Assembly (NCBI RefSeq): GCF_003667825.1
Contig: NZ_CP033043.1
Location: forward strand, 3,784,001-3,848,000
Length of the DNA stretch: 64,000 nt
Direction of reading: 5' to 3'
Origin: Metabacillus litoralis
GTDB taxonomy: Bacteria > Bacillota > Bacilli > Bacillales > Bacillaceae
Part shown: piece after piece, positions 35,037-43,911 of the stretch
Layout of the letters: every line of letters starts with the position of its first letter
Numbering within the stretch: the stretch's first letter is position 1
The notes under the pieces: model-generated
Database searches by the model: none
Told to the model about the DNA's origin: nothing
The model's input: only the letters and a program-made list of their open reading frames with translations
Made by a program: the position numbers and the translations under genes

Positions 35037-36017
35037 ATGAATAAGCTAACAATGAAAGAAATCGCAAAACTTGCAAACGTTTCCCAATCAACTGTATCAA
35101 GAGTGATAAATGGTAATACTGGGGTAAATGAAGAGGCCATGAAACGCGTGCTTCAAGTTATAGAAGAAGTCGGGTATGTACCAAACAAGGCTGCCCAAAC
35201 ACTTAAAAAGAGTCAATCAAACATTATCGGAGTATGTTTAACAGAAACCTATAATCCATATTTCGTCGAGTTAGTGGATGCACTCGAATCAGAAGCTCGA
35301 AAAATCGGATACAGTATTTTACTGCATAATTCAAAGCATAATCCCATCACAGAATGGGAAAGTATCCAAAACTTTATCGCTCGTCAAGTTGATGGAATGA
35401 TTCTTGTCCCAACTGGTGAATATAACATCCAGCGAATTAGTAAGCTCGCCATTCCAACAATCGTCATGACACAAAATCGCAAACCACTTGATAGTGTAGG
35501 ACTTGATCACATGAAAGCAGGTAAAATTGTAGGTGAGAAGTTCATTCACGCCGGCCATAAAACCTTTGGATATGTCGGCACCATACCTGATGATAAATTT
35601 CTCGGCTACAAAAGTGCTCTATATGAAAACGGGTTCAGCTTTGATCAAAAAAATTACATTCAGCTCGAAGAAACATCAACAAATAATTTCTTAATGAGAC
35701 GCGACATCGAGGGTTATTTAAACAGAGTTGAATCTCTTGATTTCACCTGTCTTTTTACCGCAAATGACATTATGGCACTAGAATTTATGAAAGCAGCAAG
35801 AGAAAGGAACATAAAGGTACCTGAGGATATTAGTGTGATCGGATTTGACGATACGTATTTAGCTAAAATAATGGGAATTTCTAGTATTCATCAACCAATT
35901 GAAGAGATGGTGAAAACAACAATTGACATCCTGGTAGACAGAATGGAGAACGAGGTTTCGTCAGAGTCCGTACAGATTAAGTTGGATCCGACGTTGATTG
36001 AGAGAATGAGTAGTTGA
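35037..36017 (+). CDS. LacI-family repressor of the sucrose operon, 326 aa
   Basis: ATG 35037 follows CGGAGGAG; an in-frame ATG at 34980 lies upstream of the operator and is unlikely. The N-terminal helix-turn-helix (MKEIAKLANVSQSTVSRVIN, residues 6-25) is followed by a periplasmic-binding-like sugar domain (IIGVCLTETYNPYFVELVDA and DISVIGFDDTYLAK). It is divergent from the binding-protein operon and flanked by matching operators O1 and O2, so it probably represses both and is released by the imported sugar. Confidence 0.93.
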   Translation: MNKLTMKEIAKLANVSQSTVSRVINGNTGVNEEAMKRVLQVIEEVGYVPNKAAQTLKKSQSNIIGVCLTETYNPYFVELVDALESEARKIGYSILLHNSKHNPITEWESIQNFIARQVDGMILVPTGEYNIQRISKLAIPTIVMTQNRKPLDSVGLDHMKAGKIVGEKFIHAGHKTFGYVGTIPDDKFLGYKSALYENGFSFDQKNYIQLEETSTNNFLMRRDIEGYLNRVESLDFTCLFTANDIMALEFMKAARERNIKVPEDISVIGFDDTYLAKIMGISSIHQPIEEMVKTTIDILVDRMENEVSSESVQIKLDPTLIERMSS

Positions 36018-36136
36018 TGGGGAGTGTTATTAACATCAACTACTAGGAGCGATCATCTGAGTTCATATATAAGCATGAATGATCTGAGATAATTGGCTTT
36101 TGAACCATAGTGATCATTCAATCAAGGAAATTCTGG

Positions 36137-36177
36137 ATGAAAAAGCCAAGGAACGTTTTCTCTTGGCTTTTTTTCAA
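36137..36177 (+). terminator. Terminator after the LacI-family gene
   Basis: AAAAAGCCAAG pairs with CTTGGCTTTTTTT across an 11-base loop. The rest of 36018-36462 has some inverted repeats (GATCAT/ATGATC near 36050; CATGGT/ACCATG near 36270) but no gene. Confidence 0.88.
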
Positions 36178-36462
36178 CCATCAATAAATGTTGGATTTCT
36201 CTATGTCCATCTATTTCTCCACATTCACCTACATACCTAAATAGGAAGACCTGCCTAAATTTTTCATGGTTTCTTCACCATGTGGCTTTCCATGAGAAAA
36301 TCCCCTTATAAGTAACCCGCTACCCATAGATATCGCTATTATGTTCCCCTCGAAAAATGATAGATTTTGTCTTTTGCTTCCTATAAAATAAAACTGGAAA
36401 ACATTTCTACTGTTGACTTTATACATAAATATCCTTTATCTAAATAAATTAGGAGGTTGCAT

Positions 36463-37365
36463 ATGAAAGCACCAACGAAAAAATTAAGAATTTCCCTATT
36501 GAAAGCTTCTACCTTATTACTAGTTACATCCTCAATTCTCATAACACCAACTATCAGTGAAGCAGCAATTTCTAAAAAACCACAACTTACTAATACTGAG
36601 ATGACGAAGTATCCAGCAGAAATAATAAAAGGGATTAGTTTAACACTCAGAAAAGAGAAGCACGGGAAATTAACACCTACTGAAATAACAGAGCAGATCG
36701 AGAATATGTCGAAAGTAGCTGCGATGGATACGTATATAAGAAGCTTTCCAAAGGATTTAACAGGTTCAAGGGTCAGAGAAATCGTTTATCAAATTTATAA
36801 AATTGACCTTGATGCGATTTCTGACTTAGGAGCTGGAACGAAACAGAGTGTTTATCCTGATCAGATCACAAGTAGCATAAAACAAATAGTGGATGTGGAT
36901 GATATAGATTCCTATATTCGCAACCTTTCTAAATCTGAAGTGATGGACTTGTACTTGGAATCTTATCATTACGAGTTAGCACCAAGTGATATAAGGGTTG
37001 CCATTAATTTAATATTTGGCACGAATTTAGATGGTATTTCCTCATTAGAGAATTCGGGCATAGCGTTATTTTCGAAGGGACAATGGATTAATCAGTCGAG
37101 TGAAGATTTGTTCGTGGTTCATACGAGTGACGATGATGTTGATGTGAAAATTTATCCGACAGACTATTTCAAGAAACGAACTGGATTGGATGAGCTTCCA
37201 GTTGAATTGCAGGATTCGTTAAAGCAGCTTGGTTATTATTTTAATGAAAAAGTAAGTGCTTTTTATTATGCTGATCCTGATGGACAATCGGTGCCAGATT
37301 ATTTTAAAGGTAAAACATTAGGGTTACTGATTGATTATATTTCTTCTAATTATTCAGATCTATGA
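36463..37365 (+). CDS. Secreted protein with an internal duplication, 300 aa
   Basis: ATG 36463 follows AGGAGG by six bases. A signal peptide (KKLRISLLKASTLLLVTSS, then cleavage near SEAA) covers about residues 1-37. The mature part contains two related blocks: ITEQIENMSKVAAMDTYIRS with LDAISDLG, and ITSSIKQIVDVDDIDSYIRN with LDGISSLE, roughly 70 residues apart. No family is recognised and no catalytic motif is seen. It is monocistronic. A short inverted element follows the stop. Confidence 0.75.
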   Translation: MKAPTKKLRISLLKASTLLLVTSSILITPTISEAAISKKPQLTNTEMTKYPAEIIKGISLTLRKEKHGKLTPTEITEQIENMSKVAAMDTYIRSFPKDLTGSRVREIVYQIYKIDLDAISDLGAGTKQSVYPDQITSSIKQIVDVDDIDSYIRNLSKSEVMDLYLESYHYELAPSDIRVAINLIFGTNLDGISSLENSGIALFSKGQWINQSSEDLFVVHTSDDDVDVKIYPTDYFKKRTGLDELPVELQDSLKQLGYYFNEKVSAFYYADPDGQSVPDYFKGKTLGLLIDYISSNYSDL

Positions 37366-37401
37366 GTTTACACTATAGTAGTGGATTAAAAGATTTACCA
37401 A

Positions 37402-37446
37402 TCGGACAACGACAAAAATCGGGTAGTGCCAGGCACCACCCGAATT
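37402..37446. terminator. Inverted repeat between convergent genes
   Basis: TCGGGTAGTGCC pairs with GGCACCACCCGA with one mismatch; its arms resemble the dispersed GTGACAGGCACC element, so a repeat copy may act here as a terminator. Confidence 0.6.
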
Positions 37447-37454
37447 TCCTTAAC

Positions 37455-40268
37455 CTACTCTCTATCTCTACCTTTCTCTAGGAAGGATTTCTCTACTTTA
37501 TTGTTCTGCTTATTAGCCTTATCTTTCACTGATCCTTTACCTTTCTTAGCAACTTCAGTACCAACTGAAGCAAAGATGCTATTGGCTAGTAGGCGATAGC
37601 TTGATTGCGTATGTGCTCTAAAGGCAAGGTCGTTTGCAAATAGAGTAATGTTTGAGTCTTCAAGATTTTGAGTAAATGCCAGTGTTTGACCTTTGGCTGC
37701 GTCATGACCAGGCCACCAGCCAGCAACGTAGAAATCATCACTGTTACTTACTGTTGCCAAAACTTGAGCATTCTTAGGAACAGACGTAATCCATGCACCA
37801 TTTGTTGTGTATAACAGCTCACTCGCCTCGTATCCAGAGGTTAGGATATGATCATTTACGTTTGCTTTTAATAACCCTTCATGACCAGGGCTTGTGTAAT
37901 CGAAGCTGTAACCTTCTCCTAGCACTCCGCTGTTTTTCACAGCATTCAAAGCATAGACTCCAATTCCAACATAAGCCTTCCCATCCAGACTATTAACATC
38001 AAATGAACTACCATCACTAACAACAACGTCTGCATCTGCAGTAGAACTAACTAACTCAAAGCCTAGTTCTTTTAGTGAAAACTTTAATTGAGCTGACCCT
38101 GTTACTGCTACTTTAGGAAGAGTTAATTTTTCTGTTTTTATGTTTTGTGTTGTACCAGCTGATGAAGCCTCGTAGTAAAAATCTTCATACTGTAGTAAAT
38201 CCTTTGTATTAACGATATAGTCACCTTTCTTTACTTTTCCCTTTGCTTCCATTGCCTTTTCAACGACTTTTCCATCTTTTAAAAGCTCATTAATTAATTT
38301 TACCGTGTCATTATTTGTGTTAGATAAAATTTGTTTTGGTGCCTTGCCAACTACATCACCAGTTGGTAATGTTACGCTGTCTACCTCTTTTGTAACCTTG
38401 GCAAAAGCATTCTCCACACGAACTTCATCCAAATCAAATCCTCTTAAGTCAGAGAAATTAACAACGATCGGATCGTACATTGCACCCCAGTCTGACACAT
38501 CGTCACCTTTGTAAAGCATCGCATTAGCTAGACCACGTTTTGCTTGATTCATTGGCACGATATATGTTCCCTTTGGATATGCAGCTCCATTTACTTTCGC
38601 TGTTTTTGTGGTTTGCTCTACTTTCACTCCATTACGAAGTAAATATTCAACCATCTTTGTTGCTTCTAGTGGATTCTTTTGTCCATTTTCATCAACCGGA
38701 ATCACGTAATATTCAGGGAAGAAGTTTTCATTCTCTCCTCTTGTACGTCCAATTGATTCACCGGCTGCATTTACAAAATACTCATCAACCGCACGATTAT
38801 CTTCACCATTTACTCCACGTTTGAAGATTTCAAGCTGATTTTTATACAATTCATCTTTGTTTTCTGTTACATAAAGCGTTGCCCCAAGGCCTGTTGCATA
38901 CATAGCATCATAACCATTTTGGCTTAGTGCTGGCGTCTCAATTGTATGACCAAGTGAACCGTGCAGCATTGCATACATTGCCGTATAAGCAGGCGTCATA
39001 TCATCCCAGCCATCGCCATAATCAAGTGCTGGAATTTCATAAGAATCATAGGCTGAGTTACTGATTCCTGCTTCACCCATTGCATGTGCTTGCTCAATCA
39101 TGTTTCCATAAAGAAGGTCGTACTCAAAGTTTGGGTTATGTGGCGGTGTTGTTGGCTCAATTAAGAATCCAGGCACATAGCCGTGCATATCAAGAAATGA
39201 AAGTGGTGTCCACTTTGCAATCTCTTGTGTTACTTCTTGTGTTTCAATTTGTGTTTGATAGTGGTTATCACGGTTTAAGTCAAAGCCATTGGCATTTGCA
39301 CGTGTATTTGCCACTCTTCCATCAGGATTGTTTGTGAACATATATAAGAAAATCACATCATCAAGAACATCATCCACGTTTAACGTGACAGCTTTTTCTT
39401 GCTTGTTTTCGATTGTATTAAACGTAATTTCGTCTTCAAGTGCAAACTTCTTGAATAACTCAACCTGAGCATCCACCCCTTCTACTTCGTCAGGGTGAAT
39501 ATTGTTAATCCAAACCGGAACTTGGTAATCGCCCATTTCTCCGTCTTCTAACTTTTCTAGTAAACTCTCAGGATCTTCTAATGCAGTTGGTAGCGTTTCA
39601 TTTAAGTACTTATCTACTGCTTCTTTATCTTTAGCTAAAACAACAAAATGAAGGTCACGACCTTCTACTGATTTTCCAAAGCTTTGGTACTCAAGGTAGC
39701 GGTCATTAGCCACTTCTGCTTCATCAAACACTTGGTCAATCGTTGGCTTCAATTCTTCATAAAAATGAAATTGGTCATACACATTAAGTTCAACTGTTTG
39801 TGCTGCCTTCTTATTACTAGCTGTGTCAACTAATGCTAATTCGTAGTCACCAATAAATTGTTGGTATTGAGTACGAATTGTTCGGTTTGATAGATTGTCT
39901 CTGCCGTAAAGGAGACCGAACTCTAAAGTTGCTTTAATGGTGGTTGTTCCATTTACAAAGTGTGGCTCCTCGATGACAGTAATAAAAGGATCTCCATTAT
40001 AGCTTGTCCCACCAGACCACTTTTTCCAATCTGAAAGACTTTTCCCTCCAAATAGGAACTCTAGTTGACTCAATTCTACATTATCACCAAAATCCGCCAT
40101 AACTTCTACTGTTCTAGTTTCAGTTAATGAGAGTAAAGTCCTGTTAGTCTCTAACTCTATTACCTCATAGTTCTCCGCTGTTTCAGTAGCCGAAACAGGT
40201 ATTGCTGATTGTGCGAATAGAGCTAGTACTAATAGAAATGCTAATAATCCTGAAAACCTCTTCTTCAA
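37455..40268 (-). CDS. Secreted M14-family zinc carboxypeptidase-like protein, 937 aa
   Basis: TTG 40268 follows AGAAGGG. A signal peptide (LLAFLLVLALFAQSAIPVSA) is followed by a beta-rich N-terminal region. The M14 domain carries zinc ligands HPDE (H258, E261) and probably H361 in DMHGY, a substrate-binding stretch FDLNRDN near 329, and the catalytic Glu in HTIETP (E443). The C-terminal half (after ~550) looks like a class I glutamine-amidotransferase-type fold with no clear catalytic triad. It probably trims peptides outside the cell. No sorting motif is seen; the tail is basic and Lys-rich. Confidence 0.9.
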   Translation of the reverse strand: MKKRFSGLLAFLLVLALFAQSAIPVSATETAENYEVIELETNRTLLSLTETRTVEVMADFGDNVELSQLEFLFGGKSLSDWKKWSGGTSYNGDPFITVIEEPHFVNGTTTIKATLEFGLLYGRDNLSNRTIRTQYQQFIGDYELALVDTASNKKAAQTVELNVYDQFHFYEELKPTIDQVFDEAEVANDRYLEYQSFGKSVEGRDLHFVVLAKDKEAVDKYLNETLPTALEDPESLLEKLEDGEMGDYQVPVWINNIHPDEVEGVDAQVELFKKFALEDEITFNTIENKQEKAVTLNVDDVLDDVIFLYMFTNNPDGRVANTRANANGFDLNRDNHYQTQIETQEVTQEIAKWTPLSFLDMHGYVPGFLIEPTTPPHNPNFEYDLLYGNMIEQAHAMGEAGISNSAYDSYEIPALDYGDGWDDMTPAYTAMYAMLHGSLGHTIETPALSQNGYDAMYATGLGATLYVTENKDELYKNQLEIFKRGVNGEDNRAVDEYFVNAAGESIGRTRGENENFFPEYYVIPVDENGQKNPLEATKMVEYLLRNGVKVEQTTKTAKVNGAAYPKGTYIVPMNQAKRGLANAMLYKGDDVSDWGAMYDPIVVNFSDLRGFDLDEVRVENAFAKVTKEVDSVTLPTGDVVGKAPKQILSNTNNDTVKLINELLKDGKVVEKAMEAKGKVKKGDYIVNTKDLLQYEDFYYEASSAGTTQNIKTEKLTLPKVAVTGSAQLKFSLKELGFELVSSTADADVVVSDGSSFDVNSLDGKAYVGIGVYALNAVKNSGVLGEGYSFDYTSPGHEGLLKANVNDHILTSGYEASELLYTTNGAWITSVPKNAQVLATVSNSDDFYVAGWWPGHDAAKGQTLAFTQNLEDSNITLFANDLAFRAHTQSSYRLLANSIFASVGTEVAKKGKGSVKDKANKQNNKVEKSFLEKGRDRE

Positions 40269-40699
40269 TCAGATCATCCCTTCTTTTATGTATGTTAAAT
40301 AGATCACATAATTAATGGTAATAGAATATTCAGAAATCAAACAGTGAAAATAGTTCGGGATACGAAAGGAAATTACTCGACAATATGTAGGCTTAGATGA
40401 CCAGTAGTGATTATAGAAGCAGAGGTTACTAGGTATTAAGTATAGGAGTATTACCTTTCATTTCTGCTAATTACTGTATTCGAAGGAATATGTGTTTATT
40501 TCAGATATTTACTTATAAATGTATACTGAGAACTGAAATATTCGTTCAGTGTCTATTTAATCGTACAATCACTTACGATCTTGTTATATCGTTACATTAT
40601 TCATCTATCTAGATTTATCCAGAAAATAAATGGGGGACGAGAGACAAGGAACCTGTCCCTTTGTCTTCATTTATAGATAAAATTTTAAGTGGTTGTTGT

Positions 40700-40728
40700 G
40701 GACTTTGTAAGCGTTTTCAAGTATAATA
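40700..40728 (+). promoter_or_regulatory. SigA promoter with an embedded perfect cre site
   Basis: TGGACT, 17 bp, TATAAT. The spacer contains TTGTAAGCGTTTTCA (40706-40720), a perfect match to the CcpA consensus WTGNAANCGNWNNCW, so binding would block the promoter. The remaining 40269-40699 stretch has only a weak AGACAA/TTGTCT inverted repeat near 40642-40667. Confidence 0.8.
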
Positions 40729-40770
40729 TAGGTATTCAGTCATTATTTTAATTTTTAAGGAGTGGTCTTA

Positions 40771-40872
40771 ATGGAGCATCAAGAGAATGTATTTGTCGGA
40801 ATGTTTTGGGGAGCATTATTAAGTTTTCCATTATGGGCTGCGTTTTTTTTATTTTTGAAGTTTCTTTTATAG
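40771..40872 (+). CDS. Small membrane peptide, 33 aa, CcpA-controlled
   Basis: ATG 40771 follows AAGGAG by about eight bases and ends at TAG 40872. The product MEHQENVFVGMFWGALLSFP followed by LWAAFFLFLKFLL is a short polar head plus one hydrophobic helix. The strong promoter with an exact cre site argues it is expressed and sugar-repressed. No family is recognised. It is too short to judge by composition alone; a small hydrophobic regulator or toxin-like peptide is possible. Confidence 0.6.
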   Translation: MEHQENVFVGMFWGALLSFPLWAAFFLFLKFLL

Positions 40873-41014
40873 GAGTAATAGCATCTAGCCTACTTAAATA
40901 GGAATGGAAAGAAAAGCGATTATAATAGTTTCCTTGAAAACAAATGAACAATTTTCCATTCCAATTTCCTTTTTCTATTCATCTTAAAAAGTCACCCCTA
41001 AGAGTGACTCTTCT

Positions 41015-41908
41015 TTACTTAGGCAACAGTCCTGCACCTATTAATCCGGCCTTTTGATCTAATAATGCCGGCTTCAGTACGAAATCTCCCTTCAAGCTTG
41101 GAAATAAATATCCCTTTGTTTTTTCAATTAGCGGCTCTACTAGTAATTCCTTCGATTTCATCACACCCCCACCGATCACGATGATCTCAGGGTTCACTGT
41201 GTGAACGATATTTGCCAAGCCAATCGCAAGATAGTTAATGGCTTCATCAAGGATGGCTTGCGCTTCTTTGTTGCCCTGCTCTGCCAGTTGGAAGACTCCT
41301 TGCGCACCGTTTGTGATGTTCAGGCGTTCTTGACCAATTCTGCCGATCGCCGTTCCACTAGCTAGTCCTTCTAGAGCACCTTTGTTCAGTCCTGGACCGT
41401 GGTAGGCGTCTGGGCTTGGGTTAACAATCATATTGCCAATCTCCCCGCAGCTGCCTTGAGCACCTGAGACGAGCTCACCGTTTAGCACATAGCCGCCGCC
41501 GATTCCCGTGCTAACTGTGATGAAGAATACACTGCTAGCGCCTTTTCCTGCGCCAAGTGTTGCCTCAGCAAGGGCTGCTGCGTTTGCATCGTTTTCTAGC
41601 TTTACTGGTAGGTTGGTTTTTTCTTCAAGTAGTTGGACGATCGGGATGTTTACCCAGCCTGGTAGGTTAGGTGGTTCGATAATTACTCCGTCATGTGGGT
41701 TGAGAGGACCTGGTGATCCAATGCCGACTGCTTTGATTTTATATGTAGATTTTAGTTTGTTGATGATCTCTGCCATTTGGTTTATGACGTACTCAGGTCC
41801 TTTTGCTGCTTCTGTTGCTTGGCTTTGTTCGTCGATAATTTCTCCCTGCTCGTTGAAGACGCCGATGCGCAGGTTTGTGCCGCCGAGGTCGATTCCGATT
41901 GTGTGCAT
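41015..41908 (-). CDS. ROK-family sugar kinase, 297 aa
   Basis: The phosphate-binding motif DLGGTN (residues 7-12), catalytic END (D107) and STGIGGGYV (133-141) are present. The usual zinc site is absent: GEIGN (N159) replaces GEIGH, and the CxCGxxGCxE segment is replaced by DAYHGPGLNKGALE. So it belongs to the zinc-less branch, which still includes active sugar kinases. It presumably phosphorylates glucose, fructose or a related sugar released by the nearby transport systems. ATG 41908 follows AAGGAGG. It stands alone. Confidence 0.88.
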   Translation of the reverse strand: MHTIGIDLGGTNLRIGVFNEQGEIIDEQSQATEAAKGPEYVINQMAEIINKLKSTYKIKAVGIGSPGPLNPHDGVIIEPPNLPGWVNIPIVQLLEEKTNLPVKLENDANAAALAEATLGAGKGASSVFFITVSTGIGGGYVLNGELVSGAQGSCGEIGNMIVNPSPDAYHGPGLNKGALEGLASGTAIGRIGQERLNITNGAQGVFQLAEQGNKEAQAILDEAINYLAIGLANIVHTVNPEIIVIGGGVMKSKELLVEPLIEKTKGYLFPSLKGDFVLKPALLDQKAGLIGAGLLPK

Positions 41909-42049
41909 GGTTGTACCTCCTTTTTCCTTTATTTCTATATGATGAATTTTTTCTGTTACCTGTAGTAATTTTACCTGAATGTCGGGCGTATGAAAAGGGT
42001 TCCAAAAAGAAGCAACCTCTCCTTAAAAGGAGTGAAATTACTTTTTTAA

Positions 42050-42085
42050 ATGAAAAAAACATCCACTGGGGATGCTTTTTCTTCT
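42050..42085 (-). terminator. Terminator of the secreted-protein gene ending at 42090
   Basis: On the minus strand AAAAGCATCC pairs with GGATGTTTTT across CCAGT. Confidence 0.8.
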
Positions 42086-42089
42086 TTTC

Positions 42090-43136
42090 TTAATACAGTA
42101 CAGAAGGATCAATTGGCGCATATAAAGACGGATCGAAGTTTCCATCCATATTCATTAGTCGATATAGAGCATAAAAGTTACCTTCACCGTATGTCTGATC
42201 TTCATAGAATTGTGCATTTAGTATTTGGCCAGTCGGACTTACAAAGATGATTTCATCAAGAGCATCGTCTGTTGGATATGGATTATAGTAAACATCTCCA
42301 TCAAATGAGTTTAGGAATTCCACCGGGAAGCCGTAGCCACCTGCAATATATGTGTGAGCAATAAAGTTCACTGTATCGTTGCCACCGTAATAAACATAAA
42401 GATCTTCGTCAAACTCTGAATATGGATAAGGATATACATAGGCTAAATATGTACCACCTTCAAATTCATCTAGATCTTTATAAGTTGGTTGACCGAGTGC
42501 TGTGAATGTTTCATTTCTTGTTTGTGAAAGAGTTGCCCCGTTCAGGAGGATGTCCCCTGTTGCTTGGTTGTACGTTAATTTAACTGCTTCTCCATCACCT
42601 GCTGTTGTTTGGGTAAGCTTGTCACTGAACCAACTGAGGTATGCAGTTAATTCTTGGTTTACTGATGCTGGAAGGGCTTTGTAGCCTCCTGCTTGTTTAA
42701 TCGCGACTGCACGTTTTTTCAGTCTGTCTAATTTCGCATAATCACTTTTCATTTTTGTGAATTCACTGTTGTAGTAGGAATCTGTGATCACAGCAATTAG
42801 TCTGTATTGAGAAACTTCATAGATGACGCGTTCTCTCGCTACTTTTGCGACTTTGACATACGTGTCATTTAAGTATTTACGATTTTTAGAGCCTGAAACT
42901 TTTCCGATTGCGCGTTCAACCTTTTTGATATCAGCACTGAATGCATCGTATTGCTCGTCGATGTAGTAAAGATCGCCATTGCTGATTGTTTGATTGAAGA
43001 TATTTGTTTTTTGTAGCAGCTTTTTCCCTGCACCTACAGCGTTTGCATAGTTGATGTCTGTAGCAGCGCTTGATGTTGTTGGCAGGATCGATGCGGTGAA
43101 TAAAGTAAGTAAAATTGCCAGAAGTATTTTCTTCAT
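42090..43136 (-). CDS. Secreted protein of unknown function, 348 aa
   Basis: ATG 43136 follows CGGAGG. A signal peptide (LLAILLTLFTASILPTTSSA) ends near residue 24. The N-terminal ~150 residues are helical and lysine-rich, similar in feel to SbsC-type wall-binding helices. The C-terminal half is beta-rich and very rich in Tyr and Asp (YVYPYPYSEFDEDLYVYYGG). No enzymatic motif; family not recognised. Location is outside the membrane, perhaps wall-associated. Monocistronic. Confidence 0.75.
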   Translation of the reverse strand: MKKILLAILLTLFTASILPTTSSAATDINYANAVGAGKKLLQKTNIFNQTISNGDLYYIDEQYDAFSADIKKVERAIGKVSGSKNRKYLNDTYVKVAKVARERVIYEVSQYRLIAVITDSYYNSEFTKMKSDYAKLDRLKKRAVAIKQAGGYKALPASVNQELTAYLSWFSDKLTQTTAGDGEAVKLTYNQATGDILLNGATLSQTRNETFTALGQPTYKDLDEFEGGTYLAYVYPYPYSEFDEDLYVYYGGNDTVNFIAHTYIAGGYGFPVEFLNSFDGDVYYNPYPTDDALDEIIFVSPTGQILNAQFYEDQTYGEGNFYALYRLMNMDGNFDPSLYAPIDPSVLY

Positions 43137-43269
43137 GTTCAGCCTCCGAAGTAGTAATAAAAACCTATTATAAATGTACTATTCTAGAAGACTGTTAGTC
43201 AATTTAAACTTAAAGGGGGATAATGGATAATATCTTAATTATAATCTACTTTTTTCCTTGAACAGAAGC

Positions 43270-43302
43270 AAAAAGAAGTTATCTCCATAAGAGATACTTC
43301 TA
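43270..43302. other. Hairpin upstream of the secreted-protein gene
   Basis: GAAG-TTATCTC pairs with GAGATA-CTTC across CATAA with one bulge. It lies in the 43137-43408 gap between two minus-strand genes and may end transcription of the gene at 43409. Confidence 0.5.
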
Positions 43303-43408
43303 GTATTATCATATTGGAATATTTTTTTAGAGGTTTACTGAGTTTTGTATTTGCTCAGCCCTTTTGGGTTCATTTATTAGTCTGAAGCTCATTTATGTGG
43401 GTTCAATT

Positions 43409-43792
43409 TCATGTGAAGTCTATTAAATCAAACTGCTTTCTTAATTTAGATATTTCTCTTTCATTTTGGACGGTCTTTTCCCAAGTGTGTTCATGATCTA
43501 ACTCAACTGATGAAAATCGACTGTTGATTTCATTATAGTACTTTTCATTTTCCAGTCGCACTTGTGTTAAATCTTCCTGTGTTGCTTTTTGGTCTTGTTT
43601 CATTTCTGAAATGTCTTGCTTTATTTCTGAAATGTCTTGTTTCATTCCTGAGATATCTCGTTTCATATCCTTAACTTCTTGTCTAGTTTCTTGTTGCTCC
43701 CTTTTCATATCCGTTTGCTCTTGTTTCATATCACCAACCATTCTTATCAAGTTGGCTAGCATGTTTTCCATTCGCTCTAATCGTTCTTCCAT
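43409..43792 (-). CDS. Coiled-coil protein, 127 aa
   Basis: ATG 43792 lies eight bases after GGAGG. The whole protein is one charged helix. Its centre repeats a heptad almost exactly: DMKRDISGMKQDISEIKQDI then SEMKQDQ. It is soluble with no membrane segment, so it probably forms an oligomeric coiled coil. A second coiled-coil protein of similar size is encoded at 56729-57115; both resemble DUF1640/Bdr-like families only in general form. Function unknown. Confidence 0.75.
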   Translation of the reverse strand: MEERLERMENMLANLIRMVGDMKQEQTDMKREQQETRQEVKDMKRDISGMKQDISEIKQDISEMKQDQKATQEDLTQVRLENEKYYNEINSRFSSVELDHEHTWEKTVQNEREISKLRKQFDLIDFT

Positions 43793-43875
43793 TGAACTCA
43801 CCTCCTTCTCTACAATATTTTACAATCTTTTTAGGAAGTACGCTATTGGTTAAGCATTTTTCACAAGAAATGAAC

Positions 43876-43909
43876 AAAGACAGCCCCCACCACTGGAGAC
43901 TGCCCTCAA
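43876..43909 (-). terminator. Terminator of the second sugar ABC operon
   Basis: On the minus strand GGCAGTCTCC pairs with GGGGGCTGTC (three G-T pairs) and runs into TTTGTTC, just past the stop at 43912. Confidence 0.7.
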
Positions 43910-43911
43910 CC

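Noticed and set aside
36229..36426. Minus-strand frame of 65 codons
   Set aside because: No ribosome site and no downstream partner; coding pattern is weak, so the region is treated as structured non-coding DNA.
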